IMG/VR virus record: IMGVR_UViG_3300035070_002982
Coordinates: 1-36,301 of that record
Direction: 5' to 3' (one strand)
DNA: 36,301 nucleotides
DNA from: a virus
Below, piece after piece: positions 1 through 6,352 of this stretch; the stretch's first letter is position 1, and every line of letters begins with the position of its first letter. The notes beneath the pieces were generated by a model. The model made no database searches. It was not told the origin of the DNA and saw only the letters and a program-made list of their open reading frames with translations. The translations under genes and the position numbers were made by a program.

Positions 1-5
1 CCAAC

Positions 6-34
6 TTGCACCAGTGATTCGTTTCTGTTATACT
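6..34 (+). promoter_or_regulatory. Sigma70-type promoter of a small RNA
   Basis: TTGCAC at 6-11, a 17-base spacer and TATACT at 29-34, with a TGT just before the -10. Transcription would start near 41 and meet a hairpin terminator at 98-118. No plus-strand gene lies between, so it points to a short non-coding RNA. Confidence 0.6.
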
Positions 35-40
35 CAATTT

Positions 41-118
41 ATCGTAAATCTAATATAACTTTGTCGAGATTACTCGTTATCAAGTTTTGCAGGATAAGAG
101 GCAGAAATGCCTTTTTTA
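41..118 (+). ncRNA. Candidate small RNA (about 78 nt)
   Basis: The segment lies between a good promoter and a Rho-independent terminator and has no plausible reading frame. It contains the hairpin CGAG-ATTA-CTCG (64-75 region), a TTATC/GATAA pairing and the terminator stem. It runs convergent to the 3' end of the minus-strand gene ending at 116, so it could also act as an antisense or insulating transcript. The function is unknown. Confidence 0.45.
98..118 (+). terminator. Rho-independent terminator
   Basis: AGGCA-GAAA-TGCCT stem with a GNRA loop, followed directly by six T. It ends plus-strand transcription just where the minus-strand gene 116-448 stops. Confidence 0.75.
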
Positions 119-448
119 TTTATAATCTTTCCAATAATCGTCTAATTGCTCTTTACTTGGAAATTCTAAATATACACCGAATTTTTCACCAACAACTTTC
201 ATTATTTGCTCGTATACTTTACTGACTTGTGCAGTGTTTAATTCGGTAGTACTTTCAATTCCATACATAGCTTTCATTACAGGTTTCCAAAGGTGTTCCT
301 TTACATTTTCTGTAGTCCACCAAAGTTTATATTCTGGCTTTAATACTACTTTCATTTCTAAACCTTTAGTATTAAATTCGTCTGCCATCATAGTAAACAG
401 TTTGTGCATACTGCGGTTTTGAATGTCTGTACGTTTTTGCTTTTCCAT
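116..448 (-). CDS. Conserved phage protein, possibly NinB-like recombination factor
   Basis: This is a 110-residue protein. The upstream in-frame codons (to 466) run into the preceding gene, so the ATG at 448, four bases after the TAA at 455-453, is the better start. The N-terminal segment QNRSMHKLF resembles the QNR-x-hydrophobic signature of NinB/Orf-type recombination mediators. The middle has WTTENVKEHLW and a STTEL turn that I recall from phage proteins of this size in recombination clusters. It is the last gene of the cluster with the ERF protein. The NinB link is a weak similarity judged by eye; unknown function is the safe call. Confidence 0.75.
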   Translation of the reverse strand: MEKQKRTDIQNRSMHKLFTMMADEFNTKGLEMKVVLKPEYKLWWTTENVKEHLWKPVMKAMYGIESTTELNTAQVSKVYEQIMKVVGEKFGVYLEFPSKEQLDDYWKDYK

Positions 449-452
449 ATAT

Positions 453-635
453 TTATTCTTTACCAATAATATGTACTATTGCCCCGTTTCTTGCTAACTC
501 TTTTATTCTTTTACTCATTAAGATAAGCTCATCGTCTGTATCATCAAAAGCAAATTCGCACATAATTACTGGTATATCTTTATTCTGTTTTACTTGTTCT
601 AGTAAAACTTCAAATTTAATGTTTTCTTTTTCCAT
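453..635 (-). CDS. Small hypothetical protein (60 aa)
   Basis: No family recognised. The N-terminal half is charged (MEKENIKFEVLLEQVKQ) and the C-terminal half reads like a short alpha/beta unit ending in GAIVHIIGKE. The start overlaps neither neighbour: it follows the stop of 637-1032 by one base (TAA-T-ATG), so it is probably translated by reinitiation in the ERF operon. Confidence 0.7.
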   Translation of the reverse strand: MEKENIKFEVLLEQVKQNKDIPVIMCEFAFDDTDDELILMSKRIKELARNGAIVHIIGKE

Positions 636-636
636 A

Positions 637-1032
637 TTACATAAAATCCTGTTCCCAGTTATCTAAATCTTCTGGGTTAATTTCTGGTGTTGTTAATGTT
701 TTACTTAAATCAATACCTTGTGAAGTAGGTGTTGGATAACCTGGATTACGTTGTTGGATTAAATAGTCTTCGTATACTTTTTCCATTTTTAAATAGCGTT
801 CTTCATCTACAATTACATAGCCTGAATATTGTTTACCCATATATTCTCGTGGTTTTGATAGTGCTACTGAAATGAATTTACCTTTTTGACCCTCTTTGAT
901 ATAACCTGCACCAATTTCTCTATATTCGTCTACATTATCTTTTTGTACTTTTGCACTGATTGAGTAATCTGGGTGATTATCTTGTTTTTTATCTTTTTTA
1001 AAGATACTAAAGTTTTTAATTGATTGTGACAT
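637..1032 (-). CDS. DUF736/SSB-like protein with acidic tail
   Basis: This is a 131-residue protein. Residues about 20-60 (PDYSISAKV, then EIGAGYIKEGQKGKFISVAL) follow the pattern of DUF736-type proteins (PDFRVF...EIGAAWKK...GREYLSVKL). The C-terminus is acidic and ends DNWEQDFM, like the partner-docking tails of single-stranded DNA binding proteins. It lies 18 bases downstream of the ERF annealing protein, the usual place for an SSB partner. The inferred role is ssDNA binding or support of strand annealing. The start ATG has an A-rich upstream (AACAAAATT) and no Shine-Dalgarno. Confidence 0.7.
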   Translation of the reverse strand: MSQSIKNFSIFKKDKKQDNHPDYSISAKVQKDNVDEYREIGAGYIKEGQKGKFISVALSKPREYMGKQYSGYVIVDEERYLKMEKVYEDYLIQQRNPGYPTPTSQGIDLSKTLTTPEINPEDLDNWEQDFM

Positions 1033-1050
1033 AATTTTGTTAGTTAATTG

Positions 1051-1521
1051 TTAAAAAGGCAAATCTTCATCTTCGTGTGCTATTTTAGCCATATCACCAC
1101 GAGGTTCTGGTTTTTCATATTTCTTTACCTGCTCACCACTAGCGTCAGTGTCTTTATCGGTTACGAGTCCAAGCATACTTGATAGTGCGTATCTGCGGAT
1201 ATAAGTAATTGCTGATCCTAGCACTTGAAATTCGTTCATCTTTGCTAGTTGTACTCCTTGTGGAATTAATGTTGAACCTTCAATATGTTCTCCAGTTTCT
1301 ATATGAAATATAATTGTTCGTATTACTGGAATAATATTATTTCCATCTACTATCGTTGAAATTGGTTGTGTAAACCCAAGACCATGTTTTTTTAACAACG
1401 GATTAATGATTTCAAATATAGCTGGTAGGTCTGCGTAAGAATACCCATACCCTGATGTTCCTTTGTGAATAACAGGGACGGATTGTTGAAATTCTGCCAA
1501 TGCTTTGTATAAATTTTTCAT
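1051..1521 (-). CDS. erf: ERF-family single-strand annealing protein
   Basis: Phage recombinase that anneals complementary single strands during replication or repair of phage DNA. The 156-residue protein has the ERF hallmarks: YSYADLPAIFEIINPLLKKHG at about residues 28-47 and GSAITYIRRYALSSMLGLV at 102-120, followed by DKDTD. The C-terminus is short and acidic (HEDEDLPF). The chosen start is the ATG at 1521 in AATAATATG, one base after the stop of the upstream 37-codon gene; the longer in-frame extension to 1581 overlaps that gene and is rejected. It lies in one operon with the DUF736-like and NinB-like genes. Confidence 0.92.
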   Translation of the reverse strand: MKNLYKALAEFQQSVPVIHKGTSGYGYSYADLPAIFEIINPLLKKHGLGFTQPISTIVDGNNIIPVIRTIIFHIETGEHIEGSTLIPQGVQLAKMNEFQVLGSAITYIRRYALSSMLGLVTDKDTDASGEQVKKYEKPEPRGDMAKIAHEDEDLPF

Positions 1522-1522
1522 A

Positions 1523-1636
1523 TTATTTCTGTTCTGTATTAGGTTTATAAGGTGTTGGATTGTAGAACTCTTTTTTGTCACCCCAGATAATCCAATCCAT
1601 TAATCTATCTATTGATGTTTTTTTGTTTTGTTTCAT
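1523..1636 (-). CDS. Small basic hypothetical protein (37 aa)
   Basis: Reads MKQNKKTSIDRLMDWIIWGD then a proline-rich tail. It fits exactly between its neighbours: its ATG follows the upstream stop by one base and its TAA precedes the erf start by one base (both TAATATG). This precise packing supports a real gene despite its size. No homology recognised. Confidence 0.6.
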   Translation of the reverse strand: MKQNKKTSIDRLMDWIIWGDKKEFYNPTPYKPNTEQK

Positions 1637-1637
1637 A

Positions 1638-1898
1638 TTATTTGTTTGGGTTATTAAGAAAGTTATCGTCTACTGCTTTGTACCAATCTGGGTTTAGTTT
1701 TAGTTTAGCAGGTTCTTTATTACCACCTGATATGTTCATGTAAATTGTTTTAGCTTGTTCGTGCATTGGATTATTTTTATCTAATACTGCGTTTGTGAAA
1801 TCTAAACTTGTTGAGAATAATACTGACCAATCGCTACAATTAGAGTAATCTTGTTCGTAGAAGTACTGTGTCATCATTTCCATTTCTTGTGAAGTCAT
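1638..1898 (-). CDS. Hypothetical protein (86 aa), first gene of the recombination operon
   Basis: No family recognised. The protein is soluble and rich in N, D and aromatic residues (MTQYFYEQDYSNCSDWSVLF), ending NPDWYKAVDDNFLNNPNK. It is the promoter-proximal gene of the minus-strand cluster leading to the ERF protein and is coupled to the next gene by TAA-T-ATG. Confidence 0.7.
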   Translation of the reverse strand: MTSQEMEMMTQYFYEQDYSNCSDWSVLFSTSLDFTNAVLDKNNPMHEQAKTIYMNISGGNKEPAKLKLNPDWYKAVDDNFLNNPNK

Positions 1899-1935
1899 AA
1901 TATAAGTGGAAGTTGGTTATCTCTTCCTTATTTAC

Positions 1936-1963
1936 AATATACACTATGTATAATTATATGCAA
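1936..1963 (-). promoter_or_regulatory. Probable promoter of the recombination operon
   Basis: On the minus strand TTGCAT (1963-1958), a 16-base spacer and TATATT (1941-1936), with a leader of about 30 bases before the ATG at 1898. A second TATAAT-like stretch overlaps the spacer, so the exact -10 is uncertain. Confidence 0.45.
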
Positions 1964-2000
1964 GTGCATTTAAAATTAAACTGTTAATAACTTTTGAGCC

Positions 2001-2486
2001 TTATGTAGTAATGTCTATTTTCCGTTTTTTTGTTTTTAATGTATGTTCTGGGTGGTTAAAATGACATTTATGACATAAAGTAATTAAACCATCCATATCT
2101 TTTTTAGAGTCACATAGTCTACTTTTTTTACCACATAACCCACCAAGATGATGTACGTCAAATCTTCTTTCATTTTTATTCCAAATTCTTTTGCATGTTT
2201 GACAAGTGTGATTATCTCTTATTCTAACTAATTCTCTAATATAATCTCTACCTGCTAAACCATACGCACCATTTCTTGTTTTAAAATTATATTTATTATT
2301 ATAATCAGTTTTTCCATTTTTTATAAACTCTAATTTACATTTTATTTTTTCAATACTCCAATTATTCAATATTTGACTAATTCTTTGATGTGTAATATCA
2401 AATAATTTTGATATTTCTGTTATTTTTTTACCACTTAATCTTTCTTGATGAATTAATATATATTTTTCTAATTTTTCTTTTTTCAT
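2001..2486 (-). CDS. HNH homing-type endonuclease with N-terminal HTH
   Basis: This is a 161-residue free-standing HNH protein. Residues about 18-41 (GKKITEISKLFDITHQRISQ) form a helix-turn-helix. The HNH/zinc module follows at about 90-145: CQTC (95-98), the VHH pair (111-113) and LCHKCHFNH (137-145). Such proteins nick or cut DNA and often behave as mobile homing elements. Its ATG overlaps the stop of the next HNH gene (ATGA). Base use is more A/T-rich than in the structural genes, fitting independent acquisition. Confidence 0.88.
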   Translation of the reverse strand: MKKEKLEKYILIHQERLSGKKITEISKLFDITHQRISQILNNWSIEKIKCKLEFIKNGKTDYNNKYNFKTRNGAYGLAGRDYIRELVRIRDNHTCQTCKRIWNKNERRFDVHHLGGLCGKKSRLCDSKKDMDGLITLCHKCHFNHPEHTLKTKKRKIDITT

Positions 2487-3034
2487 AATGATTTTATAAA
2501 ATTATCTAATAATTCAATCTCTTTTTTCAAATGGATACTTTCATTCATTTCTTTAACAAACTCTCCTGTTTCTTCTTTCATATTTGTTTTTACTCCATAT
2601 GTATCGTGAAACAATTTATGACATTTACAACACATAGCAATTAAGTGGTTATCTGGTTCATCTCCATATATACCAGTGTATACCTTATGGTGTAGTTGTA
2701 CATAATTTGTACTTTTACAACAAGAACATTGTTTTCCATGTTTTTTAAAATATCTGTTTTTTCTTTTTTCCCATAATTTGCTTATAATGTATGATTTGTA
2801 ACTTCTAACAGTTTTACGAATTTTTGGTTTTTTATTTTTCTTTTTTACATTTTTTCTTTTATCTTTCTCTTCTTTAGTCATCTTTCCTACTGTTCTTATA
2901 TGTTTTAACTTTCTTGACTTCTGAATATCATTCAACTCTTTGAACTTCTTTATCTCTTCTATTTGTATTTGTATGTTATCTAGTAAATTCATATGTTTGT
3001 TCTTTTGTTCAGCCACATCTCCCCCATACCCCAT
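2483..3034 (-). CDS. HNH endonuclease
   Basis: This is a 183-residue, very lysine-rich protein (long K/R run at about residues 55-80) with a C-terminal HNH module: CSCC, then QLHHKVY, then CCKCHKLFHD. The start is uncertain. ATG at 3034 gives 183 residues, but ATG at 2992 (MNLLDNIQIQ) removes an odd glycine-rich leader and may be correct. It lies directly downstream of the structured RNA at 3100-3290 and overlaps the second HNH gene by four bases, so the pair could be one mobile unit. Confidence 0.85.
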   Translation of the reverse strand: MGYGGDVAEQKNKHMNLLDNIQIQIEEIKKFKELNDIQKSRKLKHIRTVGKMTKEEKDKRKNVKKKNKKPKIRKTVRSYKSYIISKLWEKRKNRYFKKHGKQCSCCKSTNYVQLHHKVYTGIYGDEPDNHLIAMCCKCHKLFHDTYGVKTNMKEETGEFVKEMNESIHLKKEIELLDNFIKSL

Positions 3035-3099
3035 TGTATTTCAAATAGAGAATAGAAGAGAAAATAAAAAGCAAAAAGTTGGATTTGTTCTTCCGCCCC

Positions 3100-3280
3100 T
3101 GCCGTTATCGTAAGACTTTTTTATAGACGCTATCTTACTCCACCTCCCTCGTCTGTTTTATTCTGCTGTAGGGTATTAAAAAAACCCTTTCAGCGATGTA
3201 CCCTGTCTTTCGACAAGCCACACCAGTGAAAAGGTTCTACTGGTTTGGTGTGGTCGCTGGTTAGATTACTCTAACATTAG
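3100..3280 (-). ncRNA. Promoter-driven structured RNA with alternative helices
   Basis: No gene fits between 3035 and 3311. The minus-strand transcript would begin near 3275 with a perfect hairpin GTTAGA-GTAA-TCTAAC (3275-3260). It continues with a closing stem CAGCGA/TCGCTG (3259-3254 with 3196-3191) around CCACA...TGTGG, CCAGT/ACTGG and the hairpin CTTGTC-GAAA-GACAGG. After it, GCTG-AA-AGGGT...ACCCT-A-CAGC with seven T competes for the TCGCTG strand. Further on, AGACG/CGTCT (3154-3150, 3129-3125) interleaves with GTAAGA/TCTTAC (3138-3133, 3115-3110), an H-type pseudoknot pattern. It could be an independent small RNA or a switch-like leader of the HNH pair. No known RNA class was recognised. 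Confidence 0.6.
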
Positions 3281-3281
3281 T

Positions 3282-3310
3282 ATTGTAGCATAATGGAAAA
3301 AATAATGCAA
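3282..3310 (-). promoter_or_regulatory. Strong promoter upstream of the structured RNA
   Basis: Minus strand TTGCAT (3310-3305), 17 bases, TACAAT (3287-3282) preceded by TATGC. It lies between the stop of 3312-3587 and the first hairpin of the RNA. Confidence 0.7.
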
Positions 3311-3311
3311 G

Positions 3312-3587
3312 CTATTTTACTTTTAGTCTTCCGAAAAAGCACTTTCCAAAATGATCTGCTTTTTTACATACAGAAAAAAAGTAACGTAAATCATTAGTTG
3401 ATAAGTGTGCTACTTTCATAGCAACTGCCTTTGCTGTTATAGGTTTCCATTCAGTACCAACTCTTTCTTTATTTATTTCATCAAGTATATCTTTTATAAT
3501 CGCTTGTCGTTCGTTTGTTATTTTTGTTTCTTGTCGTTCTGGTAGAATATAACTAGCAAAGGAAAATAAGTCGCGGTCTTTTTCCAT
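3312..3587 (-). CDS. Hypothetical protein (91 aa), leaderless gene
   Basis: Small soluble protein with no recognised family. A helical middle (ERQAIIKDILDEINKERVG) is followed by KPITAKAVAMKVAHLSTNDL and a C-terminal FFSVCKKADHFGKCFFGRLK. The segment ITAKAVAMKVAHLS could be helix-turn-helix-like, so a DNA-binding or regulatory role is possible. Its ATG lies exactly six bases after a TATAAT box, so the mRNA probably starts at or next to the AUG. Confidence 0.7.
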   Translation of the reverse strand: MEKDRDLFSFASYILPERQETKITNERQAIIKDILDEINKERVGTEWKPITAKAVAMKVAHLSTNDLRYFFSVCKKADHFGKCFFGRLKVK

Positions 3588-3593
3588 ACTTTG

Positions 3594-3623
3594 ATTATAT
3601 CATGTACTATTTTTTAATTACAA
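3594..3623 (-). promoter_or_regulatory. Promoter giving a leaderless mRNA for 3312-3587
   Basis: Minus strand TTGTAA (3623-3618), 18 bases, TATAAT (3599-3594) in TGATATAAT context, then six bases and ATG (3587). The predicted start of transcription coincides with the start codon. Confidence 0.7.
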
Positions 3624-3654
3624 GCTAATAAAGTTATTAAACTGTGGATAAAGT

Positions 3655-3680
3655 AAAAAAACACACCATTTCTGATGTGT
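3655..3680 (-). terminator. Rho-independent terminator
   Basis: Minus strand ACACATCA-GAAA-TGGTGTGT, an eight-pair stem with a GAAA loop, then seven T. It ends the small-gene operon 3687-4441. Confidence 0.8.
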
Positions 3681-3686
3681 CTAATT

Positions 3687-3848
3687 TTATCCTTCAAACA
3701 AGGAAAGTTGTTTTCCGTCTTTCACTTCCTTATTGATGAATTGTTTTACATTTTCCGTAGGTACGGTAGTCATAGACCAGTGATTTACTGCGAGTACGAC
3801 TTGCTCTAATGTGTAGAGTTTTGATTTTTTTCTTTTTGTCTTTGACAT
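3687..3848 (-). CDS. Small basic hypothetical protein (53 aa)
   Basis: Starts MSKTKRKKSKLYTLEQVVLA and ends KDGKQLSLFEG. It has a lysine/arginine-rich N-terminus, then a helix. It lies ten bases after the stop of the 26-codon membrane gene and just before a terminator, so it is the last gene of that operon. No homology recognised; possibly nucleic-acid binding from charge alone. Confidence 0.65.
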   Translation of the reverse strand: MSKTKRKKSKLYTLEQVVLAVNHWSMTTVPTENVKQFINKEVKDGKQLSLFEG

Positions 3849-3858
3849 TTTTAATTGT

Positions 3859-3939
3859 TTACTTTCTGAAAAATGGTTTACAAAATTGATACAGACACCA
3901 TAGTGCCATGAATATCAAAATGATTCCAAGTGGTGTCAT
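3859..3939 (-). CDS. Tiny single-span membrane peptide (26 aa)
   Basis: MTPLGIILIFMALWCLYQFC followed by KPFFRK: one hydrophobic span and a basic cytoplasmic-type tail. Its ATG lies two bases after the stop of 3942-4316, as expected for a translationally coupled gene. Function unknown. Confidence 0.5.
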   Translation of the reverse strand: MTPLGIILIFMALWCLYQFCKPFFRK

Positions 3940-3941
3940 GA

Positions 3942-4316
3942 TTAATCTAATTTATAGGTTTCATCTTTATACTCCAGTAACGCTTTATAATCAGCGCGTG
4001 TGATTTTGTATAACCTAACTTTTTTAATGTTAATGTCATACGGGTACTCTTTGTCATCTGTATGGTATATTTCTACACCACAACCAACGACACCACACGC
4101 AACAAGTATTTCTTTATGCGTGTCATCTTCTTTACCATCAAAAAATATAATTGATGGGGTAATCCATTTTATTCCTTTATAACGTGCTTTGTGTATAAAG
4201 AATGTTTGGTTGTCATGTCCGAATACTATAAAGTAATATTCGTCTAGTGGTCGTCTTAATGATTCGCACTGTGGACAGTAAAATGGTCTGCAGAATACTA
4301 CTTTGTCTTTTTCCAT
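3942..4316 (-). CDS. Hypothetical protein with zinc-knuckle-like CPxC (124 aa)
   Basis: The start is set at the ATG at 4316, because it overlaps the stop of the upstream 41-codon gene (TAATG). A longer reading to 4364 would sit inside that gene. The N-terminus has CRPFYCPQCESL, a possible zinc site; later GVVGCGVEIYH adds another cysteine. The rest alternates short strands and ends in a helix (TRADYKALLEYKDETYKLD). No family recognised. It lies between two small membrane-peptide genes. Confidence 0.65.
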   Translation of the reverse strand: MEKDKVVFCRPFYCPQCESLRRPLDEYYFIVFGHDNQTFFIHKARYKGIKWITPSIIFFDGKEDDTHKEILVACGVVGCGVEIYHTDDKEYPYDINIKKVRLYKITRADYKALLEYKDETYKLD

Positions 4317-4441
4317 TATGAAGGAATTAAATTGTAAATGAATTGAATTAGTTTTGCTATCCATGTATCTATTACTCGAATAGTAATGTAGCCGTAGACA
4401 AATATGCCTAGTACTATTGTAAATGTTACTGTTTTTTTCAT
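4316..4441 (-). CDS. Small membrane peptide (41 aa)
   Basis: MKKTVTFTIVLGIFVYGYIT then IRVIDTWIAKLIQFIYNLIPS: an N-terminal hydrophobic span of about 17 residues with a basic N-end, then an amphipathic helix. The stop shares a base with the next start (TAATG), which supports translation. It is the first gene of the operon ending at the 3655-3680 terminator. A TATAAA lies eight bases before the ATG, so this may be another near-leaderless start. Confidence 0.55.
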   Translation of the reverse strand: MKKTVTFTIVLGIFVYGYITIRVIDTWIAKLIQFIYNLIPS

Positions 4442-4474
4442 TGTACTGTTTTATAGTATTGTACTACTTATAAT

Positions 4475-4499
4475 AAAAAACCGCAAGTGTGAACCTGCG
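4475..4499 (-). terminator. Rho-independent terminator after the metallophosphoesterase
   Basis: Minus strand CGCAGG-TTCACA-CTTGCG stem (one G-U pair) followed by a T run. It lies eight bases beyond the stop of 4507-5943. Confidence 0.75.
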
Positions 4500-4506
4500 A
4501 TTTATT

Positions 4507-5943
4507 TTAAAAAATTGGTACATCTGTAACAATAGGATAGCCATTTTTTACAGTCATGAATGTAAATCCAGACAATGTAGTAAAGCCTAAACCTTTTGAG
4601 TAGTCGTTACCTGTAAACATTGAAGGCGTGTGTTGTACACGATACGTCATAGAATCGGCAAGGATTTTACGAGTGTGTAAGTGAGCCATTGATACAATGT
4701 TGAACTTTCCAACAAAACCATATTGATTAATAAGTAGTTCAGGATTTTTTTTACTTAATCCTAAATGACCATGTGTGAATATAAATCCACAGTCATCAAT
4801 CAGGCGACTTGCTACGTCATAGTCCCAAGATACTTTTATGTTATTACCAAATCGTGATTTTAGTACATAATGTACCCAGTGTACGACTTCACCTGTAACG
4901 TCTTCGTGATTGCTTGAAGTTACACGATCGTGATTACCAGAAACTAAGATAACTTCTGCAACATTGTTTACCTTTTCGATAAAACGGGTAAGGATTTCAG
5001 TAGCCATAATGGTTGCTTTAGTTCCGTATCCGTATTTTTTATCTATGTTTTTCCAACTGTTGATATGATTTAATCCAGTAAAGGTTTCAATCAAATCTCC
5101 GTTGATAACAAGTGTAAGCGATTTTGCTTTACGTTCGTTAATCTCTTTTGATACGTCATCGAGTTTTCTTTCAAGAATATCAATGTTGTATCCTGGTAAA
5201 TTACGCTGTGGTTCAATTTCTGCCCCAACGTGTAAGTCTGCTACGATTGCTACTGCATTTCCAATCTTTACATCAGTAGTCTTTTTAACCACTGGTGCAA
5301 GTTTTGATTGAGTAACATAATCTAACAGTTCAGTTTCAAACTCCTGTCTTCGTAAGTCAAGTTCGGCAATGGTTTTTATACCTTTGTCATACGCCTTTTT
5401 GCGTTGTTTTTCGTCTTCATAAACGATAACATCTCGCATATTTTTTGGCGTATACTTTTCTCCGATTTTTTGAGCAATCATGTCGCACTGTTCCTTTTCA
5501 GAATACAGCGAGAGTGTGTAAGGTGAGAAAACATCTGAATCTTTTACAAGGTCAAATGTTCTCTTAAACGATTGCCATTGAATAGCATTAAAACCATGTT
5601 TATTCTGGATCTTTACTTGTGAAAGGTTTAATCCATGAATAGAATACTCATAAAAGATTTGGTCTAATGTTTCTACTGGTATCTCCATGATTCCATGACG
5701 ATATTTCCAATTAACATTATTTCCTTTAATAAAGTATTTTGGTTTTTCTTCTTGTTCAATAGCGGTAACTGGGTTCAACTCCATTTCGGAATTGCTTTTT
5801 TGTAAGCGGTGCTTTTTTGTTCTGATTCCTGATTCGGTGTATTGCTCACCAAACTTTTCTTTAATCAGAACAACAAGTTCGCTAGCGTGCAAGTCTATAT
5901 TTTGTAATATAAACTCGTCAATTTGTTGTTTTAGATTTTTCAT
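4507..5943 (-). CDS. Large metallophosphoesterase with N-terminal helical domain
   Basis: This is a 478-residue protein. The C-terminal half (about 228-478) is a calcineurin-like phosphoesterase with the metal motifs in order: ADLHVGAEIE, NGDLIE, SGNHDR, THGHLG and MAHLH. Family members hydrolyse phosphodiester or phosphomonoester bonds with two metal ions (Mre11/SbcD, nucleotidases). The N-terminal 100 residues look like a winged-helix or HTH region (ASELVVLIKEKFGEQYTESGI), and about 105-130 (GLNLSQVKIQNKHGF) may be a second helical unit. A DNA-processing role such as an SbcD-like nuclease is inferred, not shown. It is monocistronic, with its own extended -10 promoter and terminator. Confidence 0.85.
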   Translation of the reverse strand: MKNLKQQIDEFILQNIDLHASELVVLIKEKFGEQYTESGIRTKKHRLQKSNSEMELNPVTAIEQEEKPKYFIKGNNVNWKYRHGIMEIPVETLDQIFYEYSIHGLNLSQVKIQNKHGFNAIQWQSFKRTFDLVKDSDVFSPYTLSLYSEKEQCDMIAQKIGEKYTPKNMRDVIVYEDEKQRKKAYDKGIKTIAELDLRRQEFETELLDYVTQSKLAPVVKKTTDVKIGNAVAIVADLHVGAEIEPQRNLPGYNIDILERKLDDVSKEINERKAKSLTLVINGDLIETFTGLNHINSWKNIDKKYGYGTKATIMATEILTRFIEKVNNVAEVILVSGNHDRVTSSNHEDVTGEVVHWVHYVLKSRFGNNIKVSWDYDVASRLIDDCGFIFTHGHLGLSKKNPELLINQYGFVGKFNIVSMAHLHTRKILADSMTYRVQHTPSMFTGNDYSKGLGFTTLSGFTFMTVKNGYPIVTDVPIF

Positions 5944-5977
5944 TTTATTATTTTTTTATGGTGAACAGAATCACTCT

Positions 5978-5986
5978 ATTATACCA
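5978..5986 (-). promoter_or_regulatory. Extended -10 promoter of 4507-5943
   Basis: Minus strand TATGGTATAATAG, with TATAAT at 5983-5978. No good -35 is visible. The leader is about 28 bases and A-rich (AAAAAAATAATAAA) before the ATG. Confidence 0.65.
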
Positions 5987-6008
5987 TACTCGCGGTTAAT
6001 AATAATCT

Positions 6009-6203
6009 TTACATGAAGTTACTACTATCCCATAAATGAGGATATTTCTCTTGATAACTCTCTAACACTTTTAGGCAACGATTACATACAACATGAAGTC
6101 CGTCTCCTAATGGTGGAATAAAAAGTAAATCAAACTTCCCTTTTTCTTTTTTGCAAAAAATACATTCACCAGTTGTTTTTATGTTTTCTTTTATTCGTAC
6201 CAT
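6009..6203 (-). CDS. Small zinc-binding protein (64 aa)
   Basis: CIFCKKEKG near residue 14 and VVCNRCLKVL near residue 39 form a four-cysteine zinc site of the treble-clef or zinc-ribbon kind. The rest is a short helix (ESYQEKYPHLW). It may bind nucleic acid or host protein. Its ATG lies exactly six bases after a TACAAT box, suggesting a leaderless message. Confidence 0.72.
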   Translation of the reverse strand: MVRIKENIKTTGECIFCKKEKGKFDLLFIPPLGDGLHVVCNRCLKVLESYQEKYPHLWDSSNFM

Positions 6204-6209
6204 ATTTTC

Positions 6210-6237
6210 ATTGTAACAAGTGTGGTGTAATACACAA
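6210..6237 (-). promoter_or_regulatory. Promoter giving a leaderless mRNA for 6009-6203
   Basis: Minus strand TTGTGT (6237-6232), 16 bases, TACAAT (6215-6210), six bases, ATG (6203). Confidence 0.5.
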
Positions 6238-6270
6238 TATCATTACACAACGTACCTGTGGATAAGTCAG

Positions 6271-6299
6271 TTACATAAAATGTTGTAATTTGGTATACT
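6271..6299 (+). promoter_or_regulatory. Promoter of the secreted lysozyme gene
   Basis: TTACAT at 6271-6276, 17 bases, TATACT at 6294-6299 with a TGG extension. The leader is about 45 bases. It is divergent from the promoter of 6009-6203. Confidence 0.65.
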
Positions 6300-6352
6300 T
6301 ACTGTGTGACAAAATACAGACAAGAGTTTCACGATAGCCCAAATCGTATTCT

